A stretch of 64,000 nucleotides of DNA from Treponema sp. GTDB taxonomy: Bacteria; Spirochaetota; Spirochaetia; Treponematales; Treponemataceae. Below, piece after piece: positions 27,010 to 37,501 of the stretch (positions within the stretch are counted from its first letter, which is position 1; every line of letters starts with the position of its first letter). Location of the stretch: contig JAEESN010000014.1 of NCBI GenBank assembly GCA_016286365.1, forward strand, positions 1 through 64,000, in the 5' to 3' direction. The notes under the pieces were generated by a model. It saw nothing but the letters and a program-made list of their open reading frames with translations. It ran no database searches and was not told the DNA's origin. Both the position numbers and the translations under genes were made by a program.

Positions 27010-28695
27010 ATGAAGAGCGACAACGCAAAAAAAGGGGTAGAGAGAGCACCGCACAGATCTTTATTTTATGCAATGGGTTACACAGACGAAGAACTTGAAC
27101 GTCCTTTAGTTGGTGTCTGCTGTGCAAAAAACGAAATTATTCCGGGGCATATTGAATTAGACCGTATTGCTCAGGCTGTAAAAGACGGAATTAGAATGGC
27201 AGGTGGAACTCCTGTTGAATTCCCGGCTATTGGTGTATGCGACGGTATTGCGATGGGACACGAAGGAATGAAGTATTCCCTTGTTACCCGTGAACTCATT
27301 GCAGATTCAATCGAATGTATGACAAAAGCTCATCAGTTCGACGCTCTTGTTTTTATTCCTAACTGCGACAAAATTGTTCCTGGTATGCTCATGGCTGCAG
27401 CAAGACTCGACCTTCCTTCTGTATTTGTAAGTGGTGGTCCAATGATGCCGGGGCACTTACCTGGAAGCGATAAATCAAATCCATACTCTGGAAGAAATCT
27501 TTCTTTAACAGATATGTTCGAAGCTGTAGGTGCACTTGCATCTGGAAAAATTACAAAAGACCAGCTTCGCGAAATGGAACTTTCTGCCTGTCCGGGTTGT
27601 GGTGCATGCTCCGGTATGTTTACTGCAAACTCAATGAACTGTCTTACAGAAGTTTTGGGACTCGGTCTTCCAGGTAACGGAACTATTCCTGCCGTAACAG
27701 GAAAAAGAATTGCCCTTGCTAAAAAAGCGGGAATGCAGGTAATGGAAATGTTCAACAAAAAAATTACCGCTCGCCGCATGTTCACAAAGGACAATTTTAT
27801 AAACGCACTTACTGCCGATATGGCACTCGGATGTTCTTCCAATACAATCTTACACGTTCCGGCCATTGCACACGAAGCGGGAATCCAGATTGATTTACAG
27901 CTCATAAACGAGATTTCAAACAGAACACCAAACCTCTGCCACTTAGCACCAGCAGGACACACATTCATGTGCGAGCTTGATGATGCAGGCGGAGTACAGG
28001 CTGTTTTAGCAGAGCTTGCAAAGAAAAAACTTATTAAGACAAGCCTTATCACTGTAACCGGAAAGACAATTGCGCAGAATATCAAAAATGTCGTAAACAG
28101 AAATCCGGAAGTTATAAGACCTATAGAAAAACCATTCAGCAATAACGGTGGAATTGCAATCCTTTTTGGAAACCTTGCACCAAACGGAACAGTTGTAAAA
28201 CGCTCTGCTTGTGCCAAAGAGCTTATGAAGCACACAGGTCCTGCACGTGTATTTGATGACGAAAGCGAAGCAATGAAGGCCGTACAGAATCAGGAAATTA
28301 AAAAGGGTGATGTAGTAGTAATCAGATACGAAGGTCCAAAAGGCGGTCCTGGAATGAGGGAAATGCTTGCAGTTACAGCGGCACTTGCAGGGCAGGGACT
28401 CGATAAGGATGTTGTTCTTATTACCGATGGAAGATTTTCCGGGGCAACAAGGGGAGCCTCTCTCGGACACTGTTCACCCGAAGCAGCCGATGGTGGTCCT
28501 ATTGCACTTGTTCAGGAAGGCGACAAAATCACAATCGATATAAATGCCTATAAGATTACGCTCGAAGTAAGCGAAAAAGAGCTTGAAGAACGTAAAAAAC
28601 AGTGGAAAGCGCCAAAGCCAAAGGTTTCTACAGGATACCTTGCGCGCTATGCAAAACTTGTTTCAAGTGCAGATAAAGGTGCTATCCTTCAATAA
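27010..28695 (+). CDS. ilvD: dihydroxy-acid dehydratase
   Basis: A 561-residue enzyme of valine, leucine and isoleucine synthesis that dehydrates 2,3-dihydroxy-3-methyl acids using an Fe-S cluster. The cluster cysteines lie in [10 protein letters not shown] and in [18 protein letters not shown]. The Mg-binding region and [19 protein letters not shown] near the C-terminus are intact. Length is as expected. No other ilv gene is adjacent. AAGG lies 7-10 nt before the ATG. Confidence 0.96.
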   Translation: MKSDNAKKGVERAPHRSLFYAMGYTDEELERPLVGVCCAKNEIIPGHIELDRIAQAVKDGIRMAGGTPVEFPAIGVCDGIAMGHEGMKYSLVTRELIADSIECMTKAHQFDALVFIPNCDKIVPGMLMAAARLDLPSVFVSGGPMMPGHLPGSDKSNPYSGRNLSLTDMFEAVGALASGKITKDQLREMELSACPGCGACSGMFTANSMNCLTEVLGLGLPGNGTIPAVTGKRIALAKKAGMQVMEMFNKKITARRMFTKDNFINALTADMALGCSSNTILHVPAIAHEAGIQIDLQLINEISNRTPNLCHLAPAGHTFMCELDDAGGVQAVLAELAKKKLIKTSLITVTGKTIAQNIKNVVNRNPEVIRPIEKPFSNNGGIAILFGNLAPNGTVVKRSACAKELMKHTGPARVFDDESEAMKAVQNQEIKKGDVVVIRYEGPKGGPGMREMLAVTAALAGQGLDKDVVLITDGRFSGATRGASLGHCSPEAADGGPIALVQEGDKITIDINAYKITLEVSEKELEERKKQWKAPKPKVSTGYLARYAKLVSSADKGAILQ

Positions 28696-28700
28696 AAAAA

Positions 28701-28728
28701 TAGACAAATTGATTATTTAAGATATAAT
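28701..28728 (+). promoter_or_regulatory. chemoreceptor gene promoter
   Basis: TAGACA (28701-28706), 16-nt spacer, TATAAT (28723-28728), ~100 nt upstream of the ATG. No sigma-28-like element stood out. Confidence 0.45.
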
Positions 28729-28827
28729 AAAAGGTATATAGAATTGTTCTATAATATTAATATTGAATTTTAAGAATATTAATCAGGATGATTCATACTA
28801 ATCCAGCTAATAGAGAAGAGGAAAACT

Positions 28828-30930
28828 ATGCTTGACGATTTTAAACAGGAAATAAAACAGGATATTCAAGAAAAGAAAGCCAGCCTTGCAAAACGCTATG
28901 GTGTATTCATCTTTATCCTGGTTATTTTATTGATGGCACTTCTGCTTGTTATAAGTTCTGCTATCGTTACTTCATGGATCGATAGGTCTTACGATGGAAT
29001 GGCTAAGGAAGTTGTTGCTGGTCGTTCGGCAGAGATTACCAAATGGATTGAAGTTTATAAAAACGACTTAAAGGTTTATTCAGATGCTGATGTTGTAAAA
29101 ACAGGCGATCCTGATCAGATTATCGCATGGCTTCAGAAGCATACAGAATTAAGAAATCCTGATTATGACTATATGTTCTTCTGTACTACCGAAGGTACTT
29201 CTTACCGAGACACGGGTCTTGTCGGAGGAAAGGGAGCATTAACCGAGCGTGATTATCATAAAGCAATGATAAACGATAAAAAAGATATCTTTGTTGGAAA
29301 CATGGTTCTTTCAAAGACATCTGGAAAATACGTACTTCCTATTGCACGTTCCGCAAGAGACAGAAACGGCAGAGTTTGCGGTTACTTTGTAGGTATGCTT
29401 GGTCTTGATGCCATCAAGGCAGAAATCGGAAACTTTGCTATTGGTAGAGACGGATACTTCTTTCTTGCAGACCGCAGCGAAACAATCATCGCTCACAGAA
29501 TTAACGAAATGATTTTACAGAAGCTCGAAGTATATCCTGAAATCAAACAGATTCTTGCAACAAACGAAACAAAAACTCAGCTTCAGATTGATGGAACAAA
29601 CTGCTTTGCTTATGTACAGAAGATTCCTGAACTCGACTTTGTAACAGGTTACATCGTTTCGGAAGAACAGATGCGCGAAGCAGTAGAGCATTCAGAAAGG
29701 GTAATTATTATTTCCGGTGTTGTAATCGGTCTTATTCTTCTTATCGCATTTACAATCATCATTGGAAAAATCATCGGACGTCTTAACGCAGTAAATAAAC
29801 TCATCCTCGAACTTTCTACAGGCTCTGCAGACTTAACAAAACGTCTTACAGTTAATCATAACGACGAAATCGGTGCACTTGTAAAATCCGTAAACCAGTT
29901 CCTCGAGAAATTCCACTCAATCATGATTACGGTTAAAAACTCAGAAAGTAATCTTACGGGTGCGGGCGATGTCCTCATAAACGAAATTACTACTACAACT
30001 TCAACTATCAGTCAGATGGCCGATAACATTGGTGTTGTAAACTCACAGGTACAGAACCAGGCACAGAGTGTAGACAACTCTGCAACTGCAATCACACAGA
30101 TTACAAGAAATATCGATTCCCTCGATGCAATGATTCAATCACAGGCTTCGAGCGTAGAAGAAGCTTCTGCTGCCGTAGAAGAAATGATTGGAAACATCAA
30201 CTCGGTAGATAAATCGGTAATGAAGATGGTAGAAGCATTCAACGTGCTCGAATCGGATACAAAGAACGGTATCGACAAGAACTCTTCTGTAAACTCTCTT
30301 ATCCAGAGAATTGCTGAACAGTCAACATCGATGGTCGATGCCAACACCACAATTCAGAACATTGCTGAACAGACAAACCTTCTTGCTATGAACGCAGCTA
30401 TCGAAGCGGCTCATGCCGGCGAAGCAGGTAAGGGATTCTCGGTTGTAGCAGACGAAATCCGTAAGCTCGCAGAAACTTCTGCTGAACAGTCAAATAAGAT
30501 TGGTGAAGAACTTACAAACATCCAGAACGGTATTGAAAACGTAGTACAGGCTTCTTCTGAATCAGAACATTCTTTCCAGGCTGTTTCTAACAGAATTAAC
30601 CTTACAAACGAAATCATCGCACAGATTCGTGGAGCAATGGAAGAACAGCAGGCCGGATCTCATCAGATTCTCCAGGCTTTACAGGCTATGAACGACAGTA
30701 CAACAGAAGTACGTGGTGCCGCATCCGAAATGACTAAGGGTGGAGAAGCAATCATGAGAGACGTTCAATCATTAAAGGAAAGTATGGCAAGCGTAGAAAG
30801 TGCTGTATCGGAAATCCACGAAGGTACTAACTATGTAAACGAAAGTACTAATAAACTCCGTGAGATTTCTTCACAGTTCACAGAATCTATCAGACAGATT
30901 GGAAATGACGTTGGACAATTTACAGTATAG
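28828..30930 (+). CDS. methyl-accepting chemotaxis protein, dCache type
   Basis: 700 residues. The first transmembrane helix (about 26-50) is followed by a periplasmic dCache-like sensor (about 50-285) with [18 protein letters not shown] and [12 protein letters not shown]. Then come a second helix ([21 protein letters not shown]), a HAMP domain (about 311-365) and a cytoplasmic signalling hairpin with tip [36 protein letters not shown]. No C-terminal NWETF-type tether is present. The ligand is unknown; dCache sensors often bind amino acids. GAGAAGAGG precedes the start. Confidence 0.95.
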   Translation: MLDDFKQEIKQDIQEKKASLAKRYGVFIFILVILLMALLLVISSAIVTSWIDRSYDGMAKEVVAGRSAEITKWIEVYKNDLKVYSDADVVKTGDPDQIIAWLQKHTELRNPDYDYMFFCTTEGTSYRDTGLVGGKGALTERDYHKAMINDKKDIFVGNMVLSKTSGKYVLPIARSARDRNGRVCGYFVGMLGLDAIKAEIGNFAIGRDGYFFLADRSETIIAHRINEMILQKLEVYPEIKQILATNETKTQLQIDGTNCFAYVQKIPELDFVTGYIVSEEQMREAVEHSERVIIISGVVIGLILLIAFTIIIGKIIGRLNAVNKLILELSTGSADLTKRLTVNHNDEIGALVKSVNQFLEKFHSIMITVKNSESNLTGAGDVLINEITTTTSTISQMADNIGVVNSQVQNQAQSVDNSATAITQITRNIDSLDAMIQSQASSVEEASAAVEEMIGNINSVDKSVMKMVEAFNVLESDTKNGIDKNSSVNSLIQRIAEQSTSMVDANTTIQNIAEQTNLLAMNAAIEAAHAGEAGKGFSVVADEIRKLAETSAEQSNKIGEELTNIQNGIENVVQASSESEHSFQAVSNRINLTNEIIAQIRGAMEEQQAGSHQILQALQAMNDSTTEVRGAASEMTKGGEAIMRDVQSLKESMASVESAVSEIHEGTNYVNESTNKLREISSQFTESIRQIGNDVGQFTV

Positions 30931-30945
30931 GTGTATAATTCACCT
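30911..30945 (+). promoter_or_regulatory. promoter with palindrome over the -10, inside the MCP 3' end
   Basis: TTGGAC (30911-30916), 17-nt spacer, TATAAT (30934-30939). The -35 lies inside the last codons of the chemoreceptor gene. The -10 is framed by AGGTG (30929-30933) and CACCT (30941-30945). The ATG at 30948 follows the -10 by 8 nt and has no ribosome site. Confidence 0.55.
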
Positions 30946-30947
30946 GT

Positions 30948-32090
30948 ATGAGTGATAAAGATAATTTTCTTAAATACCTTGAATGGAGAGGAGATTTGTC
31001 ATTCGACAAATCTCCTTTTAATTGTGTCGACGCCCTTATTTTCAGCCAGCTTATCTATTTAAATTTCGACAATCTTTTAGAACAGCCGTTCTCTTCTCAG
31101 ATTTCTCTTTACAATTTAAATCGCAATTTTATAAATGCAGGGAACTATTCTGAGCGCTGTATGATGGGTGCAATGATAAACGAAGGAATCCCGGGTTTAA
31201 TGGACCAGTGTGCCAATTCAAAGCGTTTTGGAAAGGTTATGGTATGCGGCTATGTTTCCTTATTCGACCGTGCAACAGAAATTCAGTTTGCGGCTGCTAC
31301 ATTCATTCTTCCCGATAAAACCCGTGTGATTGCATTCCGCGGGACAGACGATTCTTTTTTAGGCTGGAAAGAAGATTTTAATCTTTCGTATTTAGATGTA
31401 ATTCCTTCACAGAAAGAAGCACTCATTTATTACAAAAAGGCGCGTAAGGCATTAAAGGGAAAATTCATTCTTGCAGGACATTCCAAAGGCGGCTCTGATG
31501 CAATTTATGCATGCCTTAATTCTACTGCAATGGAAAAAAGAAAAATCACTGCAATATATAATTTTGACGGTCCTGGTTTCCGCCAGGAAGTAATCGATTC
31601 TAAAAACTTTGCAGAAATCCGCGACAGAATCTATTCTTTTTATCCTCAGTTTTCTGTAGTCGGGATGATTTTTAATCACGACAGAAGATTTGAAATCATA
31701 CACAGTAACGGAAAATCATTTATGCAGCACGATCCGTTTTCGTGGGCTGTAAGCGGTAATAAGTTCGTAAACGACATAGATTTTACAGACGACAGTAAAT
31801 ATTTTTCAAAAGCATTCAATGAATGGGTATTAAGGCTTCCTTCGGACGAAAAGAAAAAGTTTGTTGATAACCTTTTTAACCTGTGCTGGGCTTCCGGTAA
31901 ACAAAAGATTGCAGAATTCGAAAAAGAAAAAATCAGTTCTACGGCAAAAATACTTTCGGCTTTTTCTAAACTTCCATCAGAAGATAAAAAGGCATTAAAA
32001 GAAAACATGGGCGTTTTATTTAAAGTATTTATGGAAAACATTCCGCTTTTTAATGTCTTTAATCCTAAAAATTTAAAATTGCGAAGTTAG
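30948..32090 (+). CDS. DUF2974 (Mbeg1-like) alpha/beta hydrolase
   Basis: 380 residues, no signal peptide. The lipase-type fold shows VIAFRGTDDSFLGWKEDFNLSY (strand 3 and oxyanion region) and the nucleophile elbow GHSKGGSDAIYACLN, with Ser about residue 181. This layout is the DUF2974/Mbeg1-like family, predicted to be intracellular esterases or lipases. The substrate is unknown. It precedes the FHA/phosphatase/kinase cluster but has its own promoter. Confidence 0.82.
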   Translation: MSDKDNFLKYLEWRGDLSFDKSPFNCVDALIFSQLIYLNFDNLLEQPFSSQISLYNLNRNFINAGNYSERCMMGAMINEGIPGLMDQCANSKRFGKVMVCGYVSLFDRATEIQFAAATFILPDKTRVIAFRGTDDSFLGWKEDFNLSYLDVIPSQKEALIYYKKARKALKGKFILAGHSKGGSDAIYACLNSTAMEKRKITAIYNFDGPGFRQEVIDSKNFAEIRDRIYSFYPQFSVVGMIFNHDRRFEIIHSNGKSFMQHDPFSWAVSGNKFVNDIDFTDDSKYFSKAFNEWVLRLPSDEKKKFVDNLFNLCWASGKQKIAEFEKEKISSTAKILSAFSKLPSEDKKALKENMGVLFKVFMENIPLFNVFNPKNLKLRS

Positions 32091-32107
32091 AATAATCGAT
32101 ATATACT
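32079..32107 (+). promoter_or_regulatory. promoter of the FHA-phosphatase-kinase operon
   Basis: TTGCGA (32079-32084), 17-nt spacer, TATACT (32102-32107). The ATG at 32114 is 6 nt downstream with no ribosome site, another leaderless-type start. Confidence 0.55.
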
Positions 32108-32113
32108 ATATTT

Positions 32114-32458
32114 ATGAGTAACGAAACAATACAATCTTTTTCTCCCGTAGGTCAGCAGTTAAGTTCTTATGGAGAAACTAAACCTGCCTCTTATCTGATG
32201 TTCAATCGTAAAAAAATTGAACTTGTAGCAAAAATTACAATCGGACGTGAATCTGATAATGATGTTGTCGTTGACAATAAGCTTGCCAGCCGCCATCATG
32301 CCGTAATTCAGAAAATCAAGGATGCATATTTTGTAAAGGATACAAACAGCACAAACGGAACTTTCGTTAATGGCGTAAAAATCCCTGCAGATAAATATGT
32401 AAAACTGAATCCCGGCGATAAAATCTCGATTGGAAATATGGCATTAGTTATTTCATAA
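32114..32458 (+). CDS. FHA-domain protein
   Basis: 114 residues, essentially a single forkhead-associated domain (about 35-112): ITIGRESDNDVVV, LASRHHAVI and TNSTNGTFVNG hold the phosphothreonine-binding Gly-Arg, Ser-Arg-His and Asn-Gly positions. FHA domains read phosphothreonine marks, so the kinase two genes downstream is the natural partner. A ~30-residue N-terminal tail contains Thr and Ser residues that could be phosphorylated. The next gene begins 6 nt later. Confidence 0.92.
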   Translation: MSNETIQSFSPVGQQLSSYGETKPASYLMFNRKKIELVAKITIGRESDNDVVVDNKLASRHHAVIQKIKDAYFVKDTNSTNGTFVNGVKIPADKYVKLNPGDKISIGNMALVIS

Positions 32459-32464
32459 CAGAGA

Positions 32465-33481
32465 ATGGATAAACCGGATTTTTCTGCAATCGAATGCTGT
32501 GGCTTTAAAGAGCTGCCTTCGTACGACACTTTATTTTCTCTTTTAAACCAGGCTATTGCTGTCTTGGAAACTGAGTCAAAAGATTACAGGCCTTTAGACA
32601 GCAAGGGAAATCCGGGAGGGCTATTAAATCTTGATAAGAAAAAAACAGCAGTTGTTGTGCCCGACATTCATGCCCGCCCTTATTTTATAAAAAATATTTT
32701 AAACTTTAAAATCCCTAAAAAATTCAAAGTTTCTACAAAAGAGCTCAGCGTGGAACAGGCAATGGAAAATGGAAAGCTATATGTAATCTGCGTGGGCGAT
32801 GCCTTTCATACAGAAAAAACTGCTTCCAGATGGGCAAAAATTCAGGAAGAATTTAATTCGGGAGTAGTGGACGGAAAATATATGAAAGAAGAGATGACGG
32901 AGTGTCTTTCTGCTTTCTGTGCCTTACTCAGTTTAAAAATCAGCTATCCCGAATTCTTTCATTTTTTAAAAGGTAATCATGAAAATATTTTAAATGTTTC
33001 CGGCAATGGTGATTTTGCTTTCTGTAAATATGCCGACGAAGGAGATATGGTAAAACGCTTTATCTCTAAAGTTTATGGCGAAGATATTCTTTATCTTATT
33101 TCGTGCTACGAAGGTCTTCTTCCTTTTGCTGCCTGTGGAAAATATTATGTTGTAACACACGCAGAGCCGGCAAGGGTGCTCACAAAAAAAGAACTCATAG
33201 ATGCAAGAAAGTATCCGGAAGTAATTTATTCAATCATCTGGACCAGAAATGACGTTGTAACTGAATCTACTGTAGTGCCTGTGATGGAAAATCTTTTAGG
33301 AGAGGAAGATGCAAAAAAGGCGATGTATTTTGGTGGTCACAGACCTGTAATAGGAAACTTTGCTTTAAGGCAGGATGGAAGATATATTCAGATTCATAAT
33401 CCTTCAAGGCAGAATATATGCGTTGTAAGCAGTACAAGAAAATTTAATCCACAAAATGATATATACGAGGTAAAACCATGA
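32465..33481 (+). CDS. calcineurin-like metallophosphatase
   Basis: 338 residues with PPP-family metal-binding motifs: PDIHARPYF (D-x-H), ICVGDAFH (GD), LKGNHEN (GNHE) and VVTHAEP (H) near the end. The order and spacing fit a protein or nucleotide phosphatase, but the GD motif lacks the usual following Arg-Gly or DRG. Position between an FHA protein and a Ser/Thr kinase suggests it removes the kinase's marks. It overlaps the kinase start by 4 nt (ATGA). Confidence 0.82.
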   Translation: MDKPDFSAIECCGFKELPSYDTLFSLLNQAIAVLETESKDYRPLDSKGNPGGLLNLDKKKTAVVVPDIHARPYFIKNILNFKIPKKFKVSTKELSVEQAMENGKLYVICVGDAFHTEKTASRWAKIQEEFNSGVVDGKYMKEEMTECLSAFCALLSLKISYPEFFHFLKGNHENILNVSGNGDFAFCKYADEGDMVKRFISKVYGEDILYLISCYEGLLPFAACGKYYVVTHAEPARVLTKKELIDARKYPEVIYSIIWTRNDVVTESTVVPVMENLLGEEDAKKAMYFGGHRPVIGNFALRQDGRYIQIHNPSRQNICVVSSTRKFNPQNDIYEVKP

Positions 33482-35178
33482 CAAATGATGTTCCTTCAAC
33501 CATTGGAAAGTACAAGGTATTAGGTGTTATTGCAAAAGGCGGAATGGGTGTAGTTTATAGAGCCCTTCATCCTTCTTTAAAACGTTATGTCGTTATTAAA
33601 AAGATGACAGGACGTGGAACTGCCGGAAATGCAGAACGCTTTAAAAAAGAAGCAAAAATCCTTCTTGATTTACAAAGCCCTTATATTGTTCACCTTTTTG
33701 ATTATTTTACAGAAGGCGGATACCGCTATATGGTAGAAGAGCTTGTAGACGGTCTTGCCTTAGATAAACTGATTCAAAAGCAGACAGTTTTACCTTCTGC
33801 AATTGCAATGCTCATAATTCAGGATGCATGTTACGCGCTTAAATATGCTCATTCAAAAAACATCGTTCACCGCGACATCAAGCCCGGAAACATCCTCATC
33901 TCTAAACGCGGAGAAATTAAACTTGCTGATTTTGGTATTGCAAGCGACAAGGATGATGATGAGATTACAAAGGACGGAATGGCACTTGGAACTCCTGCCT
34001 ACATGCCGCCTGAGCAGTTTGAAAATTCTGCAACTGTAGATAACCGTGCCGACATCTATGCCCTTGGAATCATGCTTTACGAAATGCTTACAGGAACAAA
34101 GCCATACCCGGGTACTTTCTCCATGGAAACACTCAAGGTAATCAGAAAGGGTAAATACATTCATCCAAGAAAAATCGATAAGTCAGTTCCACCGGAGCTT
34201 GAGCGTCTTATTCACAGGATGATCCGTCCGAACAGAAAACACCGCTTTGGTTCAATCAACGGGGTACTGCGAGTAGTAAAAAGATATCTTCGTCATTACG
34301 ATACACATGAGCTTCGTGTTCAGCTTGCAAAATCTGTAATTGCCGCAAAGGAATATCCGTTCCCGGCTTCCATTCAGAGGGACAGAGTAAGAACAATCGT
34401 AAGAAGAAGTGTTACCGCCGTTGTAATCGCAGGAGCATTGTTTACTTTATTCTATAAAGCTGGTGTTATTCATAAGACAATTTTACGTTCAAAATATACT
34501 CCTGTAAAAGTCGAAATACAGGCACCAAAACCTCTTTCTAACAGCCTTGATCTTCCTATGCGCGCTTTCTTCTTCTATGATGATGGAAAAGATATTCCCG
34601 AAGTTGAAGGTTCTACACAGACATTCGCACCTAAGGGAACCAAACGCCTTGAAGATTATTTTTCGTTTAAACCAAAGATTACTGTTGAACGCCAGGGAGC
34701 AAAGAGCGATACCTTCGACATTCCTCACATCTATCTTAAAAAGGGTAACTATCGTGTAAAGGTTGTTGCCGGTTCTTACGTATGGTGGAGGAGCTTTACT
34801 GTAGGAAAAGAAGATGTAACTGTAAAATGTAATCTTCTTTCCAACGCTACAAGAAATCTCGAAATAAAGGTAAATGTAATAGACAGGGAAAGCGGAAAAG
34901 ATATTTCTAAAAATGCCGAAGTTACAATCCTTTATAAGGATAAATGGGTTTCTATTAAAGATGTTTCTCCTGATGATTTAAAGACTGCTAAAGTCTGGAA
35001 GATTAAGACAAAGTGCGAAGGCTATAAAGAAGAACTTTATTCTTTACTCATAGACTGGTATCAGGATGTTCTTTACATTTCTTCTGAGCTCGAAAAAGAC
35101 CCTGATTATAAACCTTCAGAAACTAAAAAAACAGAAGCAAAGAAGACAGAAACAAAAAAATCTTCTAAAAAGCGCTGA
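33478..35178 (+). CDS. membrane Ser/Thr protein kinase (PknB-like)
   Basis: 566 residues. The kinase domain (about 10-275) has the glycine loop IAKGGMGVVYRA, the lysine in VVIKKM, HRDIKPGNI (about 130-138), LADFGIAS and GTPAYMPPEQF; all catalytic residues are present. A transmembrane helix (AVVIAGALFTLFYKAGV, about 314-330) leads to an outer beta domain with a PEGA-like end (KKGNYRVKVVAGSYVWWRSFTV). The last 25 residues are Lys/Thr-rich. It forms an operon with the FHA protein and the phosphatase. Confidence 0.94.
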   Translation: MTNDVPSTIGKYKVLGVIAKGGMGVVYRALHPSLKRYVVIKKMTGRGTAGNAERFKKEAKILLDLQSPYIVHLFDYFTEGGYRYMVEELVDGLALDKLIQKQTVLPSAIAMLIIQDACYALKYAHSKNIVHRDIKPGNILISKRGEIKLADFGIASDKDDDEITKDGMALGTPAYMPPEQFENSATVDNRADIYALGIMLYEMLTGTKPYPGTFSMETLKVIRKGKYIHPRKIDKSVPPELERLIHRMIRPNRKHRFGSINGVLRVVKRYLRHYDTHELRVQLAKSVIAAKEYPFPASIQRDRVRTIVRRSVTAVVIAGALFTLFYKAGVIHKTILRSKYTPVKVEIQAPKPLSNSLDLPMRAFFFYDDGKDIPEVEGSTQTFAPKGTKRLEDYFSFKPKITVERQGAKSDTFDIPHIYLKKGNYRVKVVAGSYVWWRSFTVGKEDVTVKCNLLSNATRNLEIKVNVIDRESGKDISKNAEVTILYKDKWVSIKDVSPDDLKTAKVWKIKTKCEGYKEELYSLLIDWYQDVLYISSELEKDPDYKPSETKKTEAKKTETKKSSKKR

Positions 35179-35274
35179 TTGGTTTTAAAGAATACCTTTA
35201 ATTTCTGGTCTTAACCTTTTTGAAAATTTCTGTTAAAATATAAATTCATTAAAAAATTTTGTACGAGGTTTTAT

Positions 35275-36267
35275 ATGGATTTAAAAGGCAGAAATTTTCT
35301 TACATTAAAAGATTTTACTCCAGAAGAAATCACGGGACTCCTTGATCTTGCAGAGGATTTAAAACAGAAAAAGAAGAAGGGGATTCCGGTTGATATTCAT
35401 CGCGGAAAAAACATTGCTTTAATTTTTGAAAAAACAAGTACTCGTACAAGATGTGCATTCGAAGTAGCCGCACATGACCTTGGCATAAGCACAACTTATC
35501 TTGCAGAAGGTTCACAGATCGGTAAAAAAGAAAGCATTGCGGATACTGCAAGGGTTTTAGGAAGAATGTTCGACGGAATTGAATACAGGGGATTCGGACA
35601 GAAAATCGTAGAAGACCTTGCAAAGTATTCAGGCGTTGTTGTATGGAACGGATTGACTAACGAATGCCACCCGACTCAGATGCTTGCAGACATGCTTACA
35701 ATCCGCGAACACTTTGGAAAAATCAAGGGACTCAAACTCGTATATTTTGGCGACGCAAGATATAACATCGGTAACTCACTTTGTATTGTATGTTCAAAGC
35801 TTGGAATCAACCTTGTTTTGTGCAGCCCTAAAAAATATTCTCCTTCTTCGGCACTCGTTCAGGAATGCAATCAGTGGTGTAAGGCCAGCGGTGGTTCAAT
35901 CACTATGACAGAAAGTGTAGACGAAGCTGTAAAAAACGCAGATATCATTTATACAGATGTATGGCTTAGCATGGGAGAACCGGACGAAGTTTGGGCAGAA
36001 CGCATTGCAGATTTAAAACCTTATCAGGTTACAAAAGAAGTAATGGCTAAGGCAAAGAAGACTGCAATCTTTATGCACGATTTACCTTCTTTCCACGATT
36101 TGAATACAAAAATCGGAAAAGAAATTCACGATAAATTCGGTCTTGATGCAATGGAAGTTACAGACGAAGTTTTTGAATCAAAACAGTCTGTGGTTTTCGA
36201 CGAAGCAGAAAACAGAATGCATACAATCAAAGCTGTAATCGCAGCAACTTTGGGAAACAATTTTTAA
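35275..36267 (+). CDS. argF: ornithine carbamoyltransferase-family protein
   Basis: 330 residues, matching OTCase length. The carbamoyl phosphate loop STRTR and HPTQMLAD are intact, as is the ornithine SMG loop ([13 protein letters not shown]). In place of the usual FMHCLPAFHD, the sequence reads [10 protein letters not shown] (Asp269 at the catalytic Cys position). The overall similarity supports ornithine transcarbamoylation, either in arginine synthesis or in the arginine deiminase pathway. No arc or arg neighbours are present. GAGG lies 8-11 nt before the ATG. Confidence 0.88.
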   Translation: MDLKGRNFLTLKDFTPEEITGLLDLAEDLKQKKKKGIPVDIHRGKNIALIFEKTSTRTRCAFEVAAHDLGISTTYLAEGSQIGKKESIADTARVLGRMFDGIEYRGFGQKIVEDLAKYSGVVVWNGLTNECHPTQMLADMLTIREHFGKIKGLKLVYFGDARYNIGNSLCIVCSKLGINLVLCSPKKYSPSSALVQECNQWCKASGGSITMTESVDEAVKNADIIYTDVWLSMGEPDEVWAERIADLKPYQVTKEVMAKAKKTAIFMHDLPSFHDLNTKIGKEIHDKFGLDAMEVTDEVFESKQSVVFDEAENRMHTIKAVIAATLGNNF

Positions 36268-36272
36268 TCCCC

Positions 36273-36299
36273 GGGGTGGTTGAGCTAGTCGAAGCCACC
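36273..36299. repeat. small inverted repeat between argF and the ACT gene
   Basis: GGTGG...CCACC arms around TTGAGCTAGTCGAAG. A GAGC-x-x-GTCGAA core of this kind is seen as a dispersed intergenic palindrome in many bacteria. There is no T tract, so it is not a standard terminator. Confidence 0.4.
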
Positions 36300-36318
36300 T
36301 CAATATATGGAGAACATA

Positions 36319-36588
36319 ATGAACGCTATTATAACAGTTGTAGGATCAGATAAAGTCGGAATCATTGCAAAGGTTTCTAATTTTTTGAGTGAACACAAAA
36401 TCAACATTGCAGATATCACTCAGACAATTCTTTCCGGAAATTTTGTAATGATGATGATGGTAAACCTCGAAAAGTCAGACATCGACATTGAAGTTTTAAG
36501 AAACAATATGAACTCTCTTGCCGAAGAAATGGGTGTAGAAATCAACATCATGAACGAAAAAGTGTTCAGCAGCATGCACCGTGTATAA
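36319..36588 (+). CDS. ACT-domain protein (UPF0237 type)
   Basis: 89 residues, almost wholly one ACT-like domain pair-half: NAIITVVGSDKVGIIAKVSNFLSEHKINI. The ATG at 36319 is preferred over 36307 because GGAGA lies 5 nt before it. ACT domains bind amino acids as homodimers; UPF0237 members are of unknown role. It lies 50 nt after argF and could sense an arginine-related ligand, but that is conjecture. Confidence 0.85.
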   Translation: MNAIITVVGSDKVGIIAKVSNFLSEHKINIADITQTILSGNFVMMMMVNLEKSDIDIEVLRNNMNSLAEEMGVEINIMNEKVFSSMHRV

Positions 36589-36639
36589 GTGCGTACCGCA
36601 TTTAGTTTTATAAAAAAATATCCGCCCTTCTCTTTGAGT

Positions 36640-37437
36640 TTAATTATTTTTTACAAGGGAATAGATACGAAGCATTCCGCACAGTGTAAGATTTTTATCG
36701 GTGTGGTCAAAAATATCTGTGATTGGCTGGAGCATACTGTTTAATCCGCCTGTTGCAATAACTAAAACTTTGTCTTCATCTGTTCCCGTTTCTTTTTTTA
36801 AATCGATTTTCATCTGCCTTATCATATTTTCTACAAGGCCTTTATATCCATTTAAAATCCCGGACTGAATGGCAACAACAGTGTTTTTTCCAAGACTCGA
36901 TTCAGGTATGTCTAAAGGAACGGCCGGAAGCTGTGCTGTATTTGCAAAAAGAGAATTAAATGCAGTTCTTATTCCGGGTGCAATTGCAACACCCGCTATG
37001 TTTGCATCTTTATCTATTGCGGTAAAAGAAAGCGCGGTTCCAAAATCAGCGATGATACATGGAGATTTATATTTTGACCACGATTCTACTGCATCGCATA
37101 AAAGATCGGTTCCTATTTCGTGTACTGCAGTTTCCGGGATTTTTACGGGAAGCTTATGGTAAATTTCTGGCTCGATGATTACAGGCTTTTTCTGAGTGAT
37201 GTGCTGGGTAACGATTACAAAAGGACCTATGAGTGCCGGAACTACACAGCTTATGATTGTGTCTTCGATAGCTGAAAATTCAACACCTGCATCGCGGAAG
37301 AGTGGGCGTAGAATCGAAAAATATTCATCACCGGTTCTTTTTACATCTGTAGAAAGTCTCCACACGGTTTTAATTTCCTGATTTTCGTAAAGAACAACTT
37401 TTATATTTGTGTTACCAATATCGAATCCTAAAATCAT
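36640..37437 (-). CDS. coaX: type III pantothenate kinase
   Basis: 265 residues from the ATG at 37437, which has GAGGTG 5 nt upstream; a GTG six bases earlier is less likely. It phosphorylates pantothenate in coenzyme A synthesis. The ASKHA-fold motifs are MILGFDIGNTNIKV (phosphate 1), IGTDLLCDAV, IIADFGTALSFTAID and IAPGIRTAFNSLF. The usual Asp, Thr and Gly positions are intact. It is divergent from hisS. Confidence 0.93.
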   Translation of the reverse strand: MILGFDIGNTNIKVVLYENQEIKTVWRLSTDVKRTGDEYFSILRPLFRDAGVEFSAIEDTIISCVVPALIGPFVIVTQHITQKKPVIIEPEIYHKLPVKIPETAVHEIGTDLLCDAVESWSKYKSPCIIADFGTALSFTAIDKDANIAGVAIAPGIRTAFNSLFANTAQLPAVPLDIPESSLGKNTVVAIQSGILNGYKGLVENMIRQMKIDLKKETGTDEDKVLVIATGGLNSMLQPITDIFDHTDKNLTLCGMLRIYSLVKNN

Positions 37438-37501
37438 AAGCACCTCACAAAAGTAAGTTTATCACTTTTCTATTTGTTTAATAATCGTTATTATATAATT
37501 T

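Noticed and set aside
27333-28470. Long antisense open frames under ilvD
   Set aside because: They are shadows of ilvD; no ribosome site and no recognisable protein.
37494-37499. TATAAT as the hisS -10
   Set aside because: It ends only 2 nt before the ATG, which would put the transcript start inside the gene; TATTAT at 37489 fits better.
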